A DNA stretch of 43,419 nt from positions 1-43,419 of the forward strand of contig CAMRCO010000006.1 in assembly GCA_947040945.1 (NCBI GenBank), given 5' to 3'. A model generated the notes under the pieces. That model did no database searches and was not told the origin of the DNA. It saw only the letters and a list, made by a program, of their open reading frames with translations. Shown here piece after piece: positions 1 through 9,818 of this stretch (the stretch's first letter is position 1; each line of letters begins with the position of its first letter). Origin of the DNA: an uncultured Spirochaetia bacterium (GTDB lineage: Bacteria > Spirochaetota > Brachyspiria > Brachyspirales > Brachyspiraceae). The position numbers and the translations under genes are program-made.

Positions 1-1
1 A

Positions 2-967
2 AAATATAAAAAAGACGTAAAAGATTGCCCAACTTTTTTTGTAAGAAATGACTGGGAACGCTCTAGCCTCGATTTTGAAAATAATTTTTTATTCCAAAGA
101 ATAAAAGAAAACTTTTTACCTAACTTAAAAATAAGTCTACGACCACCTGATATAGAGTTTTTCGGACCGCTTGGTAGTCCAAAATTTGTAAAAAAATCGA
201 AAGCTAAAATAAAGATATTTTTCACAGGAGAATGCGTAGATAATGAATCTATAAACAAAATGTGGAAACAATATAGCGACAATTTAGTAAACGATGTTGA
301 CATTTCTATGGGTTTTAACCGCTTAGATGAAAGCAAGCACGAAAACTATATAAGATTTCCTTTGTGGCTACTTTATCATTTTCATTCCATTTTACATAAA
401 AACACAACAAAAGATGATATAGCCAAAAGAGTTAAAGGAATTAACGAGACTCAATTTCCAAAAACAAAATTTGGCTCACTTGTAGCAGGACATGACCAAA
501 CAAATATAAGACAGCCTATGTATGACGCCATGTCTAAAATAGATTATATTCACGCCCCCGGGAATTTTATAAAAAACGACCCCTCACTTAAAGGAAAATA
601 CAATAACGATAAACAAGCATACTTGAAAGAGTTTAAATTTAATATTTGTGCTGAAAACACTATAAGCGATGGATATATAACCGAGAAAATTTTCGACGCT
701 TTCTCATCAGGATGTATTCCAATATACTCTGGGGATAAAAAATTAGAACCTAATGTAATTAATACAAAAAGTGTGCTTTTTTGGGAAAAAAATGCTAACA
801 ATGAATGTCTATTAAAAGAAATAGAAAACTTACATAAAAATCAAAAACTTTATGACGCTTTTATAAAAGAGAAAAAACTACTTGATAGTGCTACTGATTT
901 TATATGGAATAGAAGAGAAAAAGTATTAAATAGACTTGAACATCTTATTGAAAAGAAAATGAAATAA
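2..967 (+). CDS. GT10-family (alpha-1,3-fucosyltransferase-like) glycosyltransferase, 5' truncated by window edge
   Basis: The frame of the supplied 260..967 ORF is open back to base 2 (KYKKDVKDCPTFFVRNDWERSSLDFENN...FFGPLGSPKFVKKSKAKIKIFFTGECVDNES), so ATG 260 is internal. C-terminal motif CAENTISDGYITEKIFDAFSSGCIPIYSG is typical of GT10. Confidence 0.88.
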   Translation, partial: KYKKDVKDCPTFFVRNDWERSSLDFENNFLFQRIKENFLPNLKISLRPPDIEFFGPLGSPKFVKKSKAKIKIFFTGECVDNESINKMWKQYSDNLVNDVDISMGFNRLDESKHENYIRFPLWLLYHFHSILHKNTTKDDIAKRVKGINETQFPKTKFGSLVAGHDQTNIRQPMYDAMSKIDYIHAPGNFIKNDPSLKGKYNNDKQAYLKEFKFNICAENTISDGYITEKIFDAFSSGCIPIYSGDKKLEPNVINTKSVLFWEKNANNECLLKEIENLHKNQKLYDAFIKEKKLLDSATDFIWNRREKVLNRLEHLIEKKMK

Positions 968-975
968 AATAAAGA

Positions 976-997
976 AGCTCGGACAAAAGTCCGAGCT
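976..997. terminator. Perfect 9-bp hairpin between convergent genes, likely bidirectional terminator
   Basis: agctcggac-aaaa-gtccgagct inverted repeat; AT-rich but weak T tracts on both sides. Confidence 0.6.
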
Positions 998-1030
998 ATT
1001 ATTATATTATTTATTAAATTAATATTCTAT

Positions 1031-1732
1031 CTATTGTGTTGCTGTAGCATCACTGCTTGCTGATGTTGTATCAGCTTTAATATTAGCTATAGCATCAATT
1101 GCAGCATTTCTAATATTTAAAGAATAGCGATCATTTTGAGCAAGATTAATCAAGTCATTTAATGATGCAGGATCTCCTATTTTACCTAAAGCAATAGTAG
1201 CCTCATTTACTATAGCAGAATTTTTTGCAAGCCTAAGCTGACTAATCAAAGCAGCAGTTCCTTTCTTGCTTCCAATTTCCCCTAAAGCATAAATAGCAAC
1301 TATAATGTTAGAAGTAGAATTATCTAAATATATGAGTTCTGAAAGTGGGTATACGCTACTCTCTGCTTTAATAGTAGCAGCTGCAGCCGCTGCCTTATTT
1401 CTTACATATACATCAGATGTATTTTTATTAAAAGAAGATAAACCATAAGTAAGATATCTATTAATCGTAACTATAGCTAATTCACTCTGAGTACCATTTT
1501 GAGTTAAAGCAGTAAAAGCAAGAGCTTTTACTTCATTATTACCAGTTTCAATAGCTTTAATTAAAGATGCTTCATCTTTGGCAGCTAAAATTTCAATGAA
1601 CTTTTTATTAAACTCTTCTCTAGGTTTGCCATTCTCTGACCCTTCTGTTGATGTTGGTTCTTGAGCCAAAAGAGTAAGTGAAGATAACAGCATAAAAGAC
1701 ATAGAGAAAATTAAAAATACTTTTTTTAACAT
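1031..1732 (-). CDS. Exported HEAT-repeat-like protein
   Basis: N-terminal signal peptide (MLKKVFLIFSMSFMLLSSLTLLAQ) followed by HEAT/PBS-like repeats (NEVKALAFTALTQNG, VNEATIALGKIGDPASLNDLINLAQ, IRNAAIDAIANI). Confidence 0.75.
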   Translation of the reverse strand: MLKKVFLIFSMSFMLLSSLTLLAQEPTSTEGSENGKPREEFNKKFIEILAAKDEASLIKAIETGNNEVKALAFTALTQNGTQSELAIVTINRYLTYGLSSFNKNTSDVYVRNKAAAAAATIKAESSVYPLSELIYLDNSTSNIIVAIYALGEIGSKKGTAALISQLRLAKNSAIVNEATIALGKIGDPASLNDLINLAQNDRYSLNIRNAAIDAIANIKADTTSASSDATATQ

Positions 1733-1903
1733 CTAAGTAACTCCTTAAAATTTATAAAACATACCACACTAGTATATCACTTAAATTATATATTGCAAGC
1801 AATATATATAAAAATAAAACTCTATAGTTAAATTTTATTTTTATATATTGACAATTTTAACTTAATAAAATAGAATATATAGATGTTATTTTTAGGGGGT
1901 AAT

Positions 1904-2317
1904 ATGGCTGATTCTCTTTTAGGTGTAAACGAAAACACTGGAAAAAATATTACAGTTATGGTTATTGACGATTCCAGTACTATTCGACTCGCTATCAAGA
2001 AAATACTAACTTCTGAAAGCTTCACAGTTATTTTAGAAGCAGAAAATGGTAAAAATGCTCTATCAAAACTTAAGGCTACGGGAATAATTCCTGATATTAT
2101 ATTCCTTGATTATGAAATGCCACAAATGACTGGACTTGAGTTTTTAGAAAAAATTAAAGAGGCAAACCTAACTTCAAAAGTTATAATTGTTTCTACAATT
2201 TCAGACAAACAGGTTTTATCAAAGTTTTTATCACTAGGTGTTAATGATTATGTTCTTAAACCAATTGAAAGAAAAGTTATTTTAGAAAGACTTAGCAAAA
2301 TAGTAAGCACTCTTTAA
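1904..2317 (+). CDS. Stand-alone CheY-like response regulator receiver protein
   Basis: VMVIDDSSTIRLAIKKIL, DIIFLDYEMPQMTGLEFL, YVLKPIERKVILERL. SD 'aggggg' just upstream of ATG 1904 supports this start over 1883. Confidence 0.88.
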   Translation: MADSLLGVNENTGKNITVMVIDDSSTIRLAIKKILTSESFTVILEAENGKNALSKLKATGIIPDIIFLDYEMPQMTGLEFLEKIKEANLTSKVIIVSTISDKQVLSKFLSLGVNDYVLKPIERKVILERLSKIVSTL

Positions 2318-2329
2318 TATAGAACATTT

Positions 2330-3310
2330 CTACTTCTTTCTATTATTCTGTCTTGAGCCCGCCAAGAAAGCAAATATTACACGTCCAGCTTCTTTGGGTA
2401 AGACTGTGTCTATTTCAACTTCGACATTTTTACCTATAAGATGTTTCGCATTTTCAACAACTATCATAGTTCCATCTTCAAGATAAGCCAAAGCTTGTTT
2501 CTCTTTACCCTCTCTTATGAGGTCAACTTTAATAGTTTCTCCAGGAATTACTACTACGTGAAGAGAGTTCGCTAAATCATTTATATTAAGTATTTGAACT
2601 CCATGTATAGAGGCTACTTTCATTAGGTTAAAATCATTTGTTATTACCTTAGAGCTCATTTTTTTAGCAAGCTCTATTAACTTGAGGTCAACTTCCTTAA
2701 TATGAGGAAAATCAATATCTGTAACTGATAATACAATATTTTTAGAAGATTTCATTTTATTTAATATCTCTAAAGCACGACGTCCTCGAATACGTTTTTG
2801 CGGATCTTTAGAATCACTTAAAAATTGTACTTCTTTAATTACAAACTCAGGTAATACTAAAACTCCATCGAAAAAGTTTTTCTCCGCAATATCATAAACT
2901 CTTCCATCAACGATAACAGATGTATCTAATATTTTATTATTTTTTATACTATCAGGTTTTCCCAAGTTTATATAGTTGTAAATATATCTCCAAATAGAAA
3001 GAGAGACGCTAAACACAATATATCCCTCTAAGAATAAAATAAGCATAAGCATGTTTATATTATTAATAGATTCTACTTGAAGCGATTTCATTACTACAAG
3101 TGTTAATATAAATATAACCGCAGTTGCAGTTGCCGCAAAAACACCTAATATAAGCATTTTCGACAATCGCTTTTTAACACTTGCAAACTCTAATGCAAAT
3201 ACAACTAGAAAACCTAGCAAAAACATTATAAAAAGACTTAAGTTGAACTTAAATCCTACTCTATTAAAACAAATCAAGAAAGCCAAAACAAAATAAACTA
3301 ATCGCCACAT
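2330..3310 (-). CDS. PIN/TRAM-domain membrane protein (YacL-like)
   Basis: N-terminal TM helices, then PIN domain ILDTSVIVDGRVYDIAEKNFFDG...VITNDFNLMKVA and C-terminal TRAM-like VVIPGETIKVDLIREGKEKQALAYLEDGTMIVVENA. Confidence 0.87.
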   Translation of the reverse strand: MWRLVYFVLAFLICFNRVGFKFNLSLFIMFLLGFLVVFALEFASVKKRLSKMLILGVFAATATAVIFILTLVVMKSLQVESINNINMLMLILFLEGYIVFSVSLSIWRYIYNYINLGKPDSIKNNKILDTSVIVDGRVYDIAEKNFFDGVLVLPEFVIKEVQFLSDSKDPQKRIRGRRALEILNKMKSSKNIVLSVTDIDFPHIKEVDLKLIELAKKMSSKVITNDFNLMKVASIHGVQILNINDLANSLHVVVIPGETIKVDLIREGKEKQALAYLEDGTMIVVENAKHLIGKNVEVEIDTVLPKEAGRVIFAFLAGSRQNNRKK

Positions 3311-3385
3311 AATAATACTTCTTTAATAAATAATTTGATGCTTACAAAAACCAAAATACGCTAGGCCCTAAGTATATTATACGGA

Positions 3386-3943
3386 TCAATCTTCTTTTTT
3401 ATTCTTTTTTGGAACAAACACTTTTTTTTCAGTATTTTTAACCTTGAATTTTTTAGCAGATTTTTCTAATGCACAAGAAACCATATCTTCAATTTCTTCT
3501 CTATCTTTTTTAAGTGCGATGCTAAACTCATGTACTATAAAAATATAAGCCTTTTCATAAAGACGTTTTTCACTAGCGGAAAGTTCTTTCAATTTATTTC
3601 GTGTAAATAATGTTCGTGCAACCTCTATTGTATCTCGAATCTCTCCACTTTTAAGTTTCTCTTCATTTATTTGAGACCGTACTTTCCAGTTATTTTCAAT
3701 ATCATCAGGCTTACACTCTAAAAGTTCTAAAAACTCTATTGATGTTGCCTTAGATACTATTTTTCTTATACGATAATCTTTAACACGACTTACAGGCACT
3801 TTCACTGTAATATTCTCAGTCTCACAATGAAGAACATAACAATCGACCAAGTTGTCCCCAACTTTGCTCTTGTTTATCTCCAAGACTTTACAAATACCAT
3901 ACATAGGGTATACAACATATGAGTTCTGCTTATACATAGACAA
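3386..3943 (-). CDS. CarD/CdnL-family transcriptional regulator
   Basis: N-terminal YVVYPMYGICKVLEI...YVLHCETENITVKVPVSRV typical of CarD_CdnL_TRCF; helical C-terminus LSASEKRLYEKAY. Confidence 0.85.
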   Translation of the reverse strand: MSMYKQNSYVVYPMYGICKVLEINKSKVGDNLVDCYVLHCETENITVKVPVSRVKDYRIRKIVSKATSIEFLELLECKPDDIENNWKVRSQINEEKLKSGEIRDTIEVARTLFTRNKLKELSASEKRLYEKAYIFIVHEFSIALKKDREEIEDMVSCALEKSAKKFKVKNTEKKVFVPKKNKKED

Positions 3944-4138
3944 CCTAACAATATCAAATTTAGTAAGCTCTCATCATTATATACTAATTATAAAAAAAAT
4001 CAAGTTATATTTACATTATCTTCTATATAAAGCTTTAAAAATGCCAAAATTAACTTTTATAATCATTTATATTGAAATATACTAAAAATAATATAAAATT
4101 ACACCATAAAAACTTTATCACATTAAAGGAACAAAAAT

Positions 4139-5164
4139 ATGAAACTTAAAAATTTAATAAGTAAAAATAATATATTTGTCATCGCTGAAGCAGGATGCAA
4201 CCATGAAGGCGACTTAAACACCGCTCTAACTATGGTAGAAAAAGCAAGTAAAGCTAAAGCCCATGCTATTAAGTTTCAGTCATTTACTAAAGATACTTTA
4301 CTCGCTGAAAATGAATATATAAAAATACTTAAATTAAACGATGATGCTCTAAAGCAAATGGACGACATAGTACTAAAAAGTGATTGGTATAAACCTCTAA
4401 TAAAAAAATGCAAAGAATGTGGAATTATATTTTTAAGCACCCCATTTTCAATTGAGGCAGTTCGTGAGATGGAAAGCTATGAAGTTTCAATGTATAAAGT
4501 TGCCTCATGTGATATTGACAATGTCCCACTACTTAAAGAACTCGCAAAAACAAAAAAAACTATAATACTATCCACTGGACTTGCAAAAAACAAAGATATA
4601 AAAAATGCATTAAAAATACTTAAAGACAATGAAACAGCACTTCTACATTGTTGCGTAGAATACCCTGCTGAAAACTCTAATCTTAATTTAAACAGAATTG
4701 ATGTTATGAAATCATTATTCAAAAAATCTATTATAGGATATTCTGACCACAGTGTAGGAATTAATGCCGCTATAGTAGCTGTTTCAAAAAAAGCTAAAAT
4801 AATTGAGAAACACTTTACTCTAACACCTGAAAAAACAACTTTTGATCACGCTCTAAGTTTAGGTTCAGAGGAAATGTCTTTAATGATAAACTCACTAAAT
4901 GAAGTTCACTCTATGCTTGGTAAGAATGCAGACAAAAAAGAAAAAGAGTTCACAGAAAAAGAAAAAAAAGAGTTTACATTCGCTAAAAGAGGTATTTATC
5001 TTAAACATGATATGAAAATAGGAGACACAGTAGAAGAAAAAGACCTTATAGCATTAAGACCTAATATAGGAATAAGTGTATCAGAATGGGACTATGTAGT
5101 TGGTAAAAAATTAAAGAAAAATATAAACGCATTTACAAAATTATCGAAAAAAGATTTTAAGTAA
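4139..5164 (+). CDS. NeuB-family sialic/nonulosonic acid synthase
   Basis: FVIAEAGCNHEGDLNTALTMVEKA...AIKFQSF, YKVASCDIDNVPLLKELA, IIEKHFTLTPEKTTFDHALSL; C-terminal SAF-like region. SD 'aaagga' upstream. Confidence 0.88.
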   Translation: MKLKNLISKNNIFVIAEAGCNHEGDLNTALTMVEKASKAKAHAIKFQSFTKDTLLAENEYIKILKLNDDALKQMDDIVLKSDWYKPLIKKCKECGIIFLSTPFSIEAVREMESYEVSMYKVASCDIDNVPLLKELAKTKKTIILSTGLAKNKDIKNALKILKDNETALLHCCVEYPAENSNLNLNRIDVMKSLFKKSIIGYSDHSVGINAAIVAVSKKAKIIEKHFTLTPEKTTFDHALSLGSEEMSLMINSLNEVHSMLGKNADKKEKEFTEKEKKEFTFAKRGIYLKHDMKIGDTVEEKDLIALRPNIGISVSEWDYVVGKKLKKNINAFTKLSKKDFK

Positions 5165-6218
5165 CTATCCCACCACATAAAACTTTATCTTCACTATAAC
5201 ATACAGAGGACTGCCCTCTTGACGGAATAGTTGTTAATGTGTCAAAATAAATATTTACAGAGCCATCACTTTGAGGTACAATATCAGACCAAACACCCTT
5301 ATGTGAGCTTCTTGTTTTAACTAATGCCCTAAAAGGTTTATCTGTTTTAGCAATTGAAACCCAATTAATATTTTCTATTTTAGTTTGATTCGTCAGTGTA
5401 TTTTCTTTTGACCCGACAAAAACAGTATTTTCACGACTGTCAATATTTATAACATATAGTGGTGTCTCATAATATACCCCAAGACCTCTTCTCTGCCCCA
5501 CTGTATAATTCCAAATACCATTATGAGTGCCTAACACTTCATTTGTTTCATAATGCTTAATAAATCCCGAATTAGTCTCCCCTTCAAAAAGCCTATGATA
5601 CTCGCCTCCAAAAAAATCCTGACTTTCGCTTTTATTTGCGACAGAAAGATTATAACTTGATGCTATTTTTCTAACATCTTCTTTTGTTTTATTTTGCATT
5701 GGAAACAATATTTTACTAAGCTGTTCTTGAGAAAGTGCATATAAAAAATAAGACTGATCCTTTAATGTATCAAATCCTTTCAAGAGCATGTATCGGCTAC
5801 TCTCTTCGTTATACTCAATTCCAGCATAATGACCTGTAGCAAATTTGTCAAAATCAATACCTAATTCACTTATACTATCAAATAATGCACCAAACTTAAC
5901 AAGTGAGTTACAAACTATGCACGGATTTGGAGTTTGTGCGTTTTTATAGGATTTTATAAAATAATCAATTACATATTGTCTAAACTTTTCGCTTACATCA
6001 ATAGCATAATATGGAATACCAATCTCTTTAGCGTATTCTCTACATTCATCTACAATAGCATATTGATTAGAACTATAGCATGAGCCTTTTAATGGCGCTC
6101 TCAAGTCATTACTCCATAAAAGCATAGTAACCCCTACCACCTCATGTCCTTCTTCTTTAAGAACTTTTAATGTAGTAGTTGAATCAACTCCAGCACTCAT
6201 ACCAACAGCAATTTTCAT
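5157..6218 (-). CDS. mnmA: tRNA-specific 2-thiouridylase MnmA
   Basis: MKIAVGMSAGVDSTTTLKVLKEEGHEVVGVTMLLW, PNPCIVCNSLVKFG, ATGHYAG, GQRRGLGV. Confidence 0.95.
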   Translation of the reverse strand: MKIAVGMSAGVDSTTTLKVLKEEGHEVVGVTMLLWSNDLRAPLKGSCYSSNQYAIVDECREYAKEIGIPYYAIDVSEKFRQYVIDYFIKSYKNAQTPNPCIVCNSLVKFGALFDSISELGIDFDKFATGHYAGIEYNEESSRYMLLKGFDTLKDQSYFLYALSQEQLSKILFPMQNKTKEDVRKIASSYNLSVANKSESQDFFGGEYHRLFEGETNSGFIKHYETNEVLGTHNGIWNYTVGQRRGLGVYYETPLYVINIDSRENTVFVGSKENTLTNQTKIENINWVSIAKTDKPFRALVKTRSSHKGVWSDIVPQSDGSVNIYFDTLTTIPSRGQSSVCYSEDKVLCGGIVT

Positions 6219-7183
6219 GAATTATTATCAGCCTTCCCTTTTTGCAGGGATGCTATCATTCTTTTATTAAACTCTTTAGCACTATTATAACCCATGCCTT
6301 TAAGTCTATGGTTTTTAGCAGCTGTTTCTATTAAAGTGGAAAGAGTACGCCCAGATTTTACAGGTATGTTAAGATATGGTATTTCTACACCAAGAACACT
6401 TTCTTTTATATCATTAAGACCTGTTCTATCATAAAGGTCATTATCTTGTTCACTCCAGTAACTGAGCTCAATAACAAGGTCAAGTCTTTTTCTATCACGA
6501 ACTCCTGACATACCAGCAATTCTTGATATATCAACTATACCAATACCTCTAACTTCCATATAGTGAGCAAGACCCTTACGAGTACACCCTATAACAAGTC
6601 CATCACTAAGTTTTTTAAGCTCAACACTATCATCAGAAATAAGCCTATGTCCTTTTGATATAAGTTCAAGCGTCGCCTCACTTTTCCCAACACCACTACT
6701 ACCTTTAATAAGAATACCTACACCAAGAACATCGATAAAAACTCCATGCACAACTGTAGTTTCAGCAAATTCATCTTCAAGTAAAACAGAAAATCTATTA
6801 ATAAATGTCCCACTTGGCAAACTAGTTACAAGTAAAGGAGTAGACGCCGAAAGTGAGGTTTTTATAAAAACATCATTTGGGGTATGATTATGAGTAAATA
6901 CTGAAACAGGTATATCATAAGAAAATAATTTTTCAAAAACAGCTGCATCATTATTTTTAGAAAGCTCTTCCACATACGAGCTTTCACCACGTCCAAATAT
7001 CTGCATCCTGTTTGATGCAAAGTTTTCATAGTATCCAAATAAAGCCATACCAGGTCTATTAACCTCTGTGCTTTCTATAATCCTATTTTCAAGCCCAACA
7101 AGACCTGTAAGTCTAAGTAATTTTAATACATTATCTTTATTTTCATTGATATCAAGAAACTCTTTTATAGTAATCCCAGCCAT
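6215..7183 (-). CDS. hprK: HPr kinase/phosphorylase
   Basis: P-loop GVGILIKGSSGVGKSEATLELISKGHRLISDDSVEL and signature EVRGIGIVDISRIAG. Confidence 0.95.
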   Translation of the reverse strand: MAGITIKEFLDINENKDNVLKLLRLTGLVGLENRIIESTEVNRPGMALFGYYENFASNRMQIFGRGESSYVEELSKNNDAAVFEKLFSYDIPVSVFTHNHTPNDVFIKTSLSASTPLLVTSLPSGTFINRFSVLLEDEFAETTVVHGVFIDVLGVGILIKGSSGVGKSEATLELISKGHRLISDDSVELKKLSDGLVIGCTRKGLAHYMEVRGIGIVDISRIAGMSGVRDRKRLDLVIELSYWSEQDNDLYDRTGLNDIKESVLGVEIPYLNIPVKSGRTLSTLIETAAKNHRLKGMGYNSAKEFNKRMIASLQKGKADNNS

Positions 7184-7647
7184 TATATTTTCATTTCCTC
7201 TTTAGCTATAAGCTCTATAAACTCAGAAGCAGTATCTGCTTTTATAAGCTTTTCTAAAAAGTTTGGATTATCTCGTAAAAGTTTTGCAATACTAGTTAGA
7301 ACTTTAAGATTATCACTAGCAGCATTCCTAGGAGATAAAAGCATAAATACAACAAAAACGGGTTTGTTATCAACCGACTTATAAGCAATTCCATTTTTAA
7401 TTGTAGCAACAGTAAGCCTAATTGCTTTAACAGCATCTGTTTTCGCATGAGGAATAGCGACACCATTACCGACACCAGTACTCATAAGTTGCTCACGAGC
7501 CATTATAGCATTTTCTGCACCTTCTCTGTTTTCTAGCAGTTCACAACTATCAAGCCTTTCAAGCATTTTTGATAAAAGTGCCTCCTTGTCAGATTCCTGT
7601 ACATCAAGCATAATAGCATCAGCATTTATATAATCTATTAAGCTCAT
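7183..7647 (-). CDS. ptsN: PTS EIIA (PtsN/fructose-type) domain protein
   Basis: MLERLDSCELLENREGAENAIMAREQLMSTGVGNGVAIPHAKTDAV...VFMLLSPRNA. Confidence 0.9.
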   Translation of the reverse strand: MSLIDYINADAIMLDVQESDKEALLSKMLERLDSCELLENREGAENAIMAREQLMSTGVGNGVAIPHAKTDAVKAIRLTVATIKNGIAYKSVDNKPVFVVFMLLSPRNAASDNLKVLTSIAKLLRDNPNFLEKLIKADTASEFIELIAKEEMKI

Positions 7648-7655
7648 AACACCCC

Positions 7656-8477
7656 CTAAATATTAAATAACCTTATCAAAATAAACGCATGCTCTGATTC
7701 TCTATACAAAGCCTCAGGTTTATCAGTAACCGAGTTTATATAAACAATATAGTCGCTAGTATTTTCCTCATCCATAAGAAACCCTACAGCTTCTCCTACA
7801 TTAAACTCTTTAATAGCATATTTTTCACTACTTGAATAATCTATATTATTCATTCCAAGAACAACTTTCTTTATATTCCAAGAAGCGTTTTCTATTAAAT
7901 TAAACCCTTTAGCAAAATTAGCCTCTTCATCTATAGAAACAGAATAAAAGTCGTCATTTTCATGTTTAAACAAAAACTCAGGATAATGACCTACTTTAAC
8001 AGTGTATAAATCAGCTTCTTGCTTAATTGGCAAATATGCAAAATACTTTTTACTGCTTTTAGAAAATGTGAATAAAGCATCATAAGAAAGTAAAGGTTTT
8101 TCATAAACACCAACTGTAACAATATGATGTGGATTTTCATTATCTCTATCACTATCCTCTTCAGTCAAATCTTTTGTAGAACCTGAATCACGAATATGCT
8201 TAGACTTTTCTTTAATTCGTCTAGCTTCTCTCTCTATTTTACTGAACACTGAATCAATTGCTGCATATAAATCTTTATCTTTTTCTTTAGTGTGAAATAT
8301 TTTTTTAGCAAAAGTAAGTGTCGCTAAAACAAAGTATTCCCCATGCATAAACTCACAAACAACATTAGTTTCAATAATATTTTCTGTATGTACTTTAATA
8401 TTTTGTACCTTTTCAGCAATATAAGACCTAACATTTTCAGTTATTCTAACATTTTTTCCTTGAATATTCTGATGCAT
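7656..8477 (-). CDS. hpf: Ribosome hibernation promoting factor (HPF/RaiA family), enlarged C-terminal part
   Basis: N-terminal RaiA-like fold (VRITENVRSYIAEKVQNIK...KDLYAAIDSVFSKIEREARRIKEK) and divergent HPF C-terminal-like segment (FNVGEAVGFLMDEENTSDYIVYINSVTDKPEALYRESEHAFILI). Confidence 0.82.
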   Translation of the reverse strand: MHQNIQGKNVRITENVRSYIAEKVQNIKVHTENIIETNVVCEFMHGEYFVLATLTFAKKIFHTKEKDKDLYAAIDSVFSKIEREARRIKEKSKHIRDSGSTKDLTEEDSDRDNENPHHIVTVGVYEKPLLSYDALFTFSKSSKKYFAYLPIKQEADLYTVKVGHYPEFLFKHENDDFYSVSIDEEANFAKGFNLIENASWNIKKVVLGMNNIDYSSSEKYAIKEFNVGEAVGFLMDEENTSDYIVYINSVTDKPEALYRESEHAFILIRLFNI

Positions 8478-8500
8478 AAATCCTCCTAAATTATCTGTTT

Positions 8501-9790
8501 TTATCTGTCCCTAGACGAAAATATATTCATACTGTTCCTATACTTAGTAACCGTTCTTCTTGACAAATCTATACCCTCTGATTTAAGTATCAAACGTATC
8601 TTCTCATCACTCATATTAACATTAGAGTTTTCTATAATACGCTTTATAATCTCCTTAACTGATCTCGCAGAAAAATTCCCACCAACAACAGAAGAAAAAA
8701 AATACTTAATAGAAAATGTTCCCCAAGTGGTCTCTAAATACTTATTATTAGATATTCTACTTATAGTAGATTCACTTAAAGAAACCTTCTCATGATTCGC
8801 AATATCTTTCAAAGTAAGAGGCTTTAAATATTCGCCCCCTCGCTCAAAAAAATCATATTGAAGTTCAAGCAAAGCCAAACCAACATTATGCAAAGTTTTT
8901 TTTCTCTCTTCAATAGCATTTATTAAAGACTTAGCATAAACAAGTTTCTCTCTCAAATACTCCAATGTTTTTTCATCTTTCGTATCACCCATGAGTCTAA
9001 TATATTTTTTGCTAATTTGCAAGGGTTCTATAAAATCTTTATTAGTTTTTACAACCCATTCATCATTTTTTTTAAGAATAAAAAGTTCAGGAACTACATA
9101 TTTCACAGGGGTAATGTCATAATTACGTGCGGGATAAGGCTCTAATGTCTGAATTAATTTAAGTGCTTTCTCTATGTCTTCAAGGCTAATATTAAGTGCC
9201 TCAGATATTTTGGAATATTTTTTTTTAGAAAGTTCATCTAAATATTTTTCTACTATAACTTTAGCAAGCTCCACCACATCACTCTCGTCCAAACTTTCAA
9301 GTTGTGTGTATAAGCATTCTTTTAAGCTTGATGAAGCGATACCTAAAGGGTCAAGTTTTTTTATAACTGACAGAATATATTTTACTTGACTTAAACTTAC
9401 CGCAAGTGTTTTTGATATTTCTTCAAGTGGAGTTAAGATAAATCCATCTTTATTTAAGAATCCTAAAATATTTAATGCTGTGTCAATATCTTTTTTATTT
9501 GAAAACTCTATATTTATTTGAGTCTCTAAATGAGAAAAAATACTCTCTTTAGAATTAGGTATAGCAGTCTCAAGTAAATTATTTTTGCCACTAGACATTA
9601 AACTAGAATTATAATTTGGGATTACAAATGGATTATTATCAAGCTCATGTTTTATTTTTTCTACAAGGTCATAAGCAGGCATAGATATAATATCAAGCCA
9701 AACTCTAGTGTTTTGATTAAGTATTAAATGTTGTTTTAGAGATGTCTCTAAACTCGCTTGCATTATAGGCATACTATTAAGTATAATCAA
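8501..9790 (-). CDS. rpoN: RNA polymerase sigma-54 factor
   Basis: Region I-like ELDNNPFV, core-binding region, C-terminal RpoN box variant LSRRTVTKYR and HTH TISRISNNKYLETTWGTFSIKYFFSS. Confidence 0.92.
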   Translation of the reverse strand: MIILNSMPIMQASLETSLKQHLILNQNTRVWLDIISMPAYDLVEKIKHELDNNPFVIPNYNSSLMSSGKNNLLETAIPNSKESIFSHLETQINIEFSNKKDIDTALNILGFLNKDGFILTPLEEISKTLAVSLSQVKYILSVIKKLDPLGIASSSLKECLYTQLESLDESDVVELAKVIVEKYLDELSKKKYSKISEALNISLEDIEKALKLIQTLEPYPARNYDITPVKYVVPELFILKKNDEWVVKTNKDFIEPLQISKKYIRLMGDTKDEKTLEYLREKLVYAKSLINAIEERKKTLHNVGLALLELQYDFFERGGEYLKPLTLKDIANHEKVSLSESTISRISNNKYLETTWGTFSIKYFFSSVVGGNFSARSVKEIIKRIIENSNVNMSDEKIRLILKSEGIDLSRRTVTKYRNSMNIFSSRDR

Positions 9791-9818
9791 CTTTCACTGA
9801 AATACAAGTACATATATA

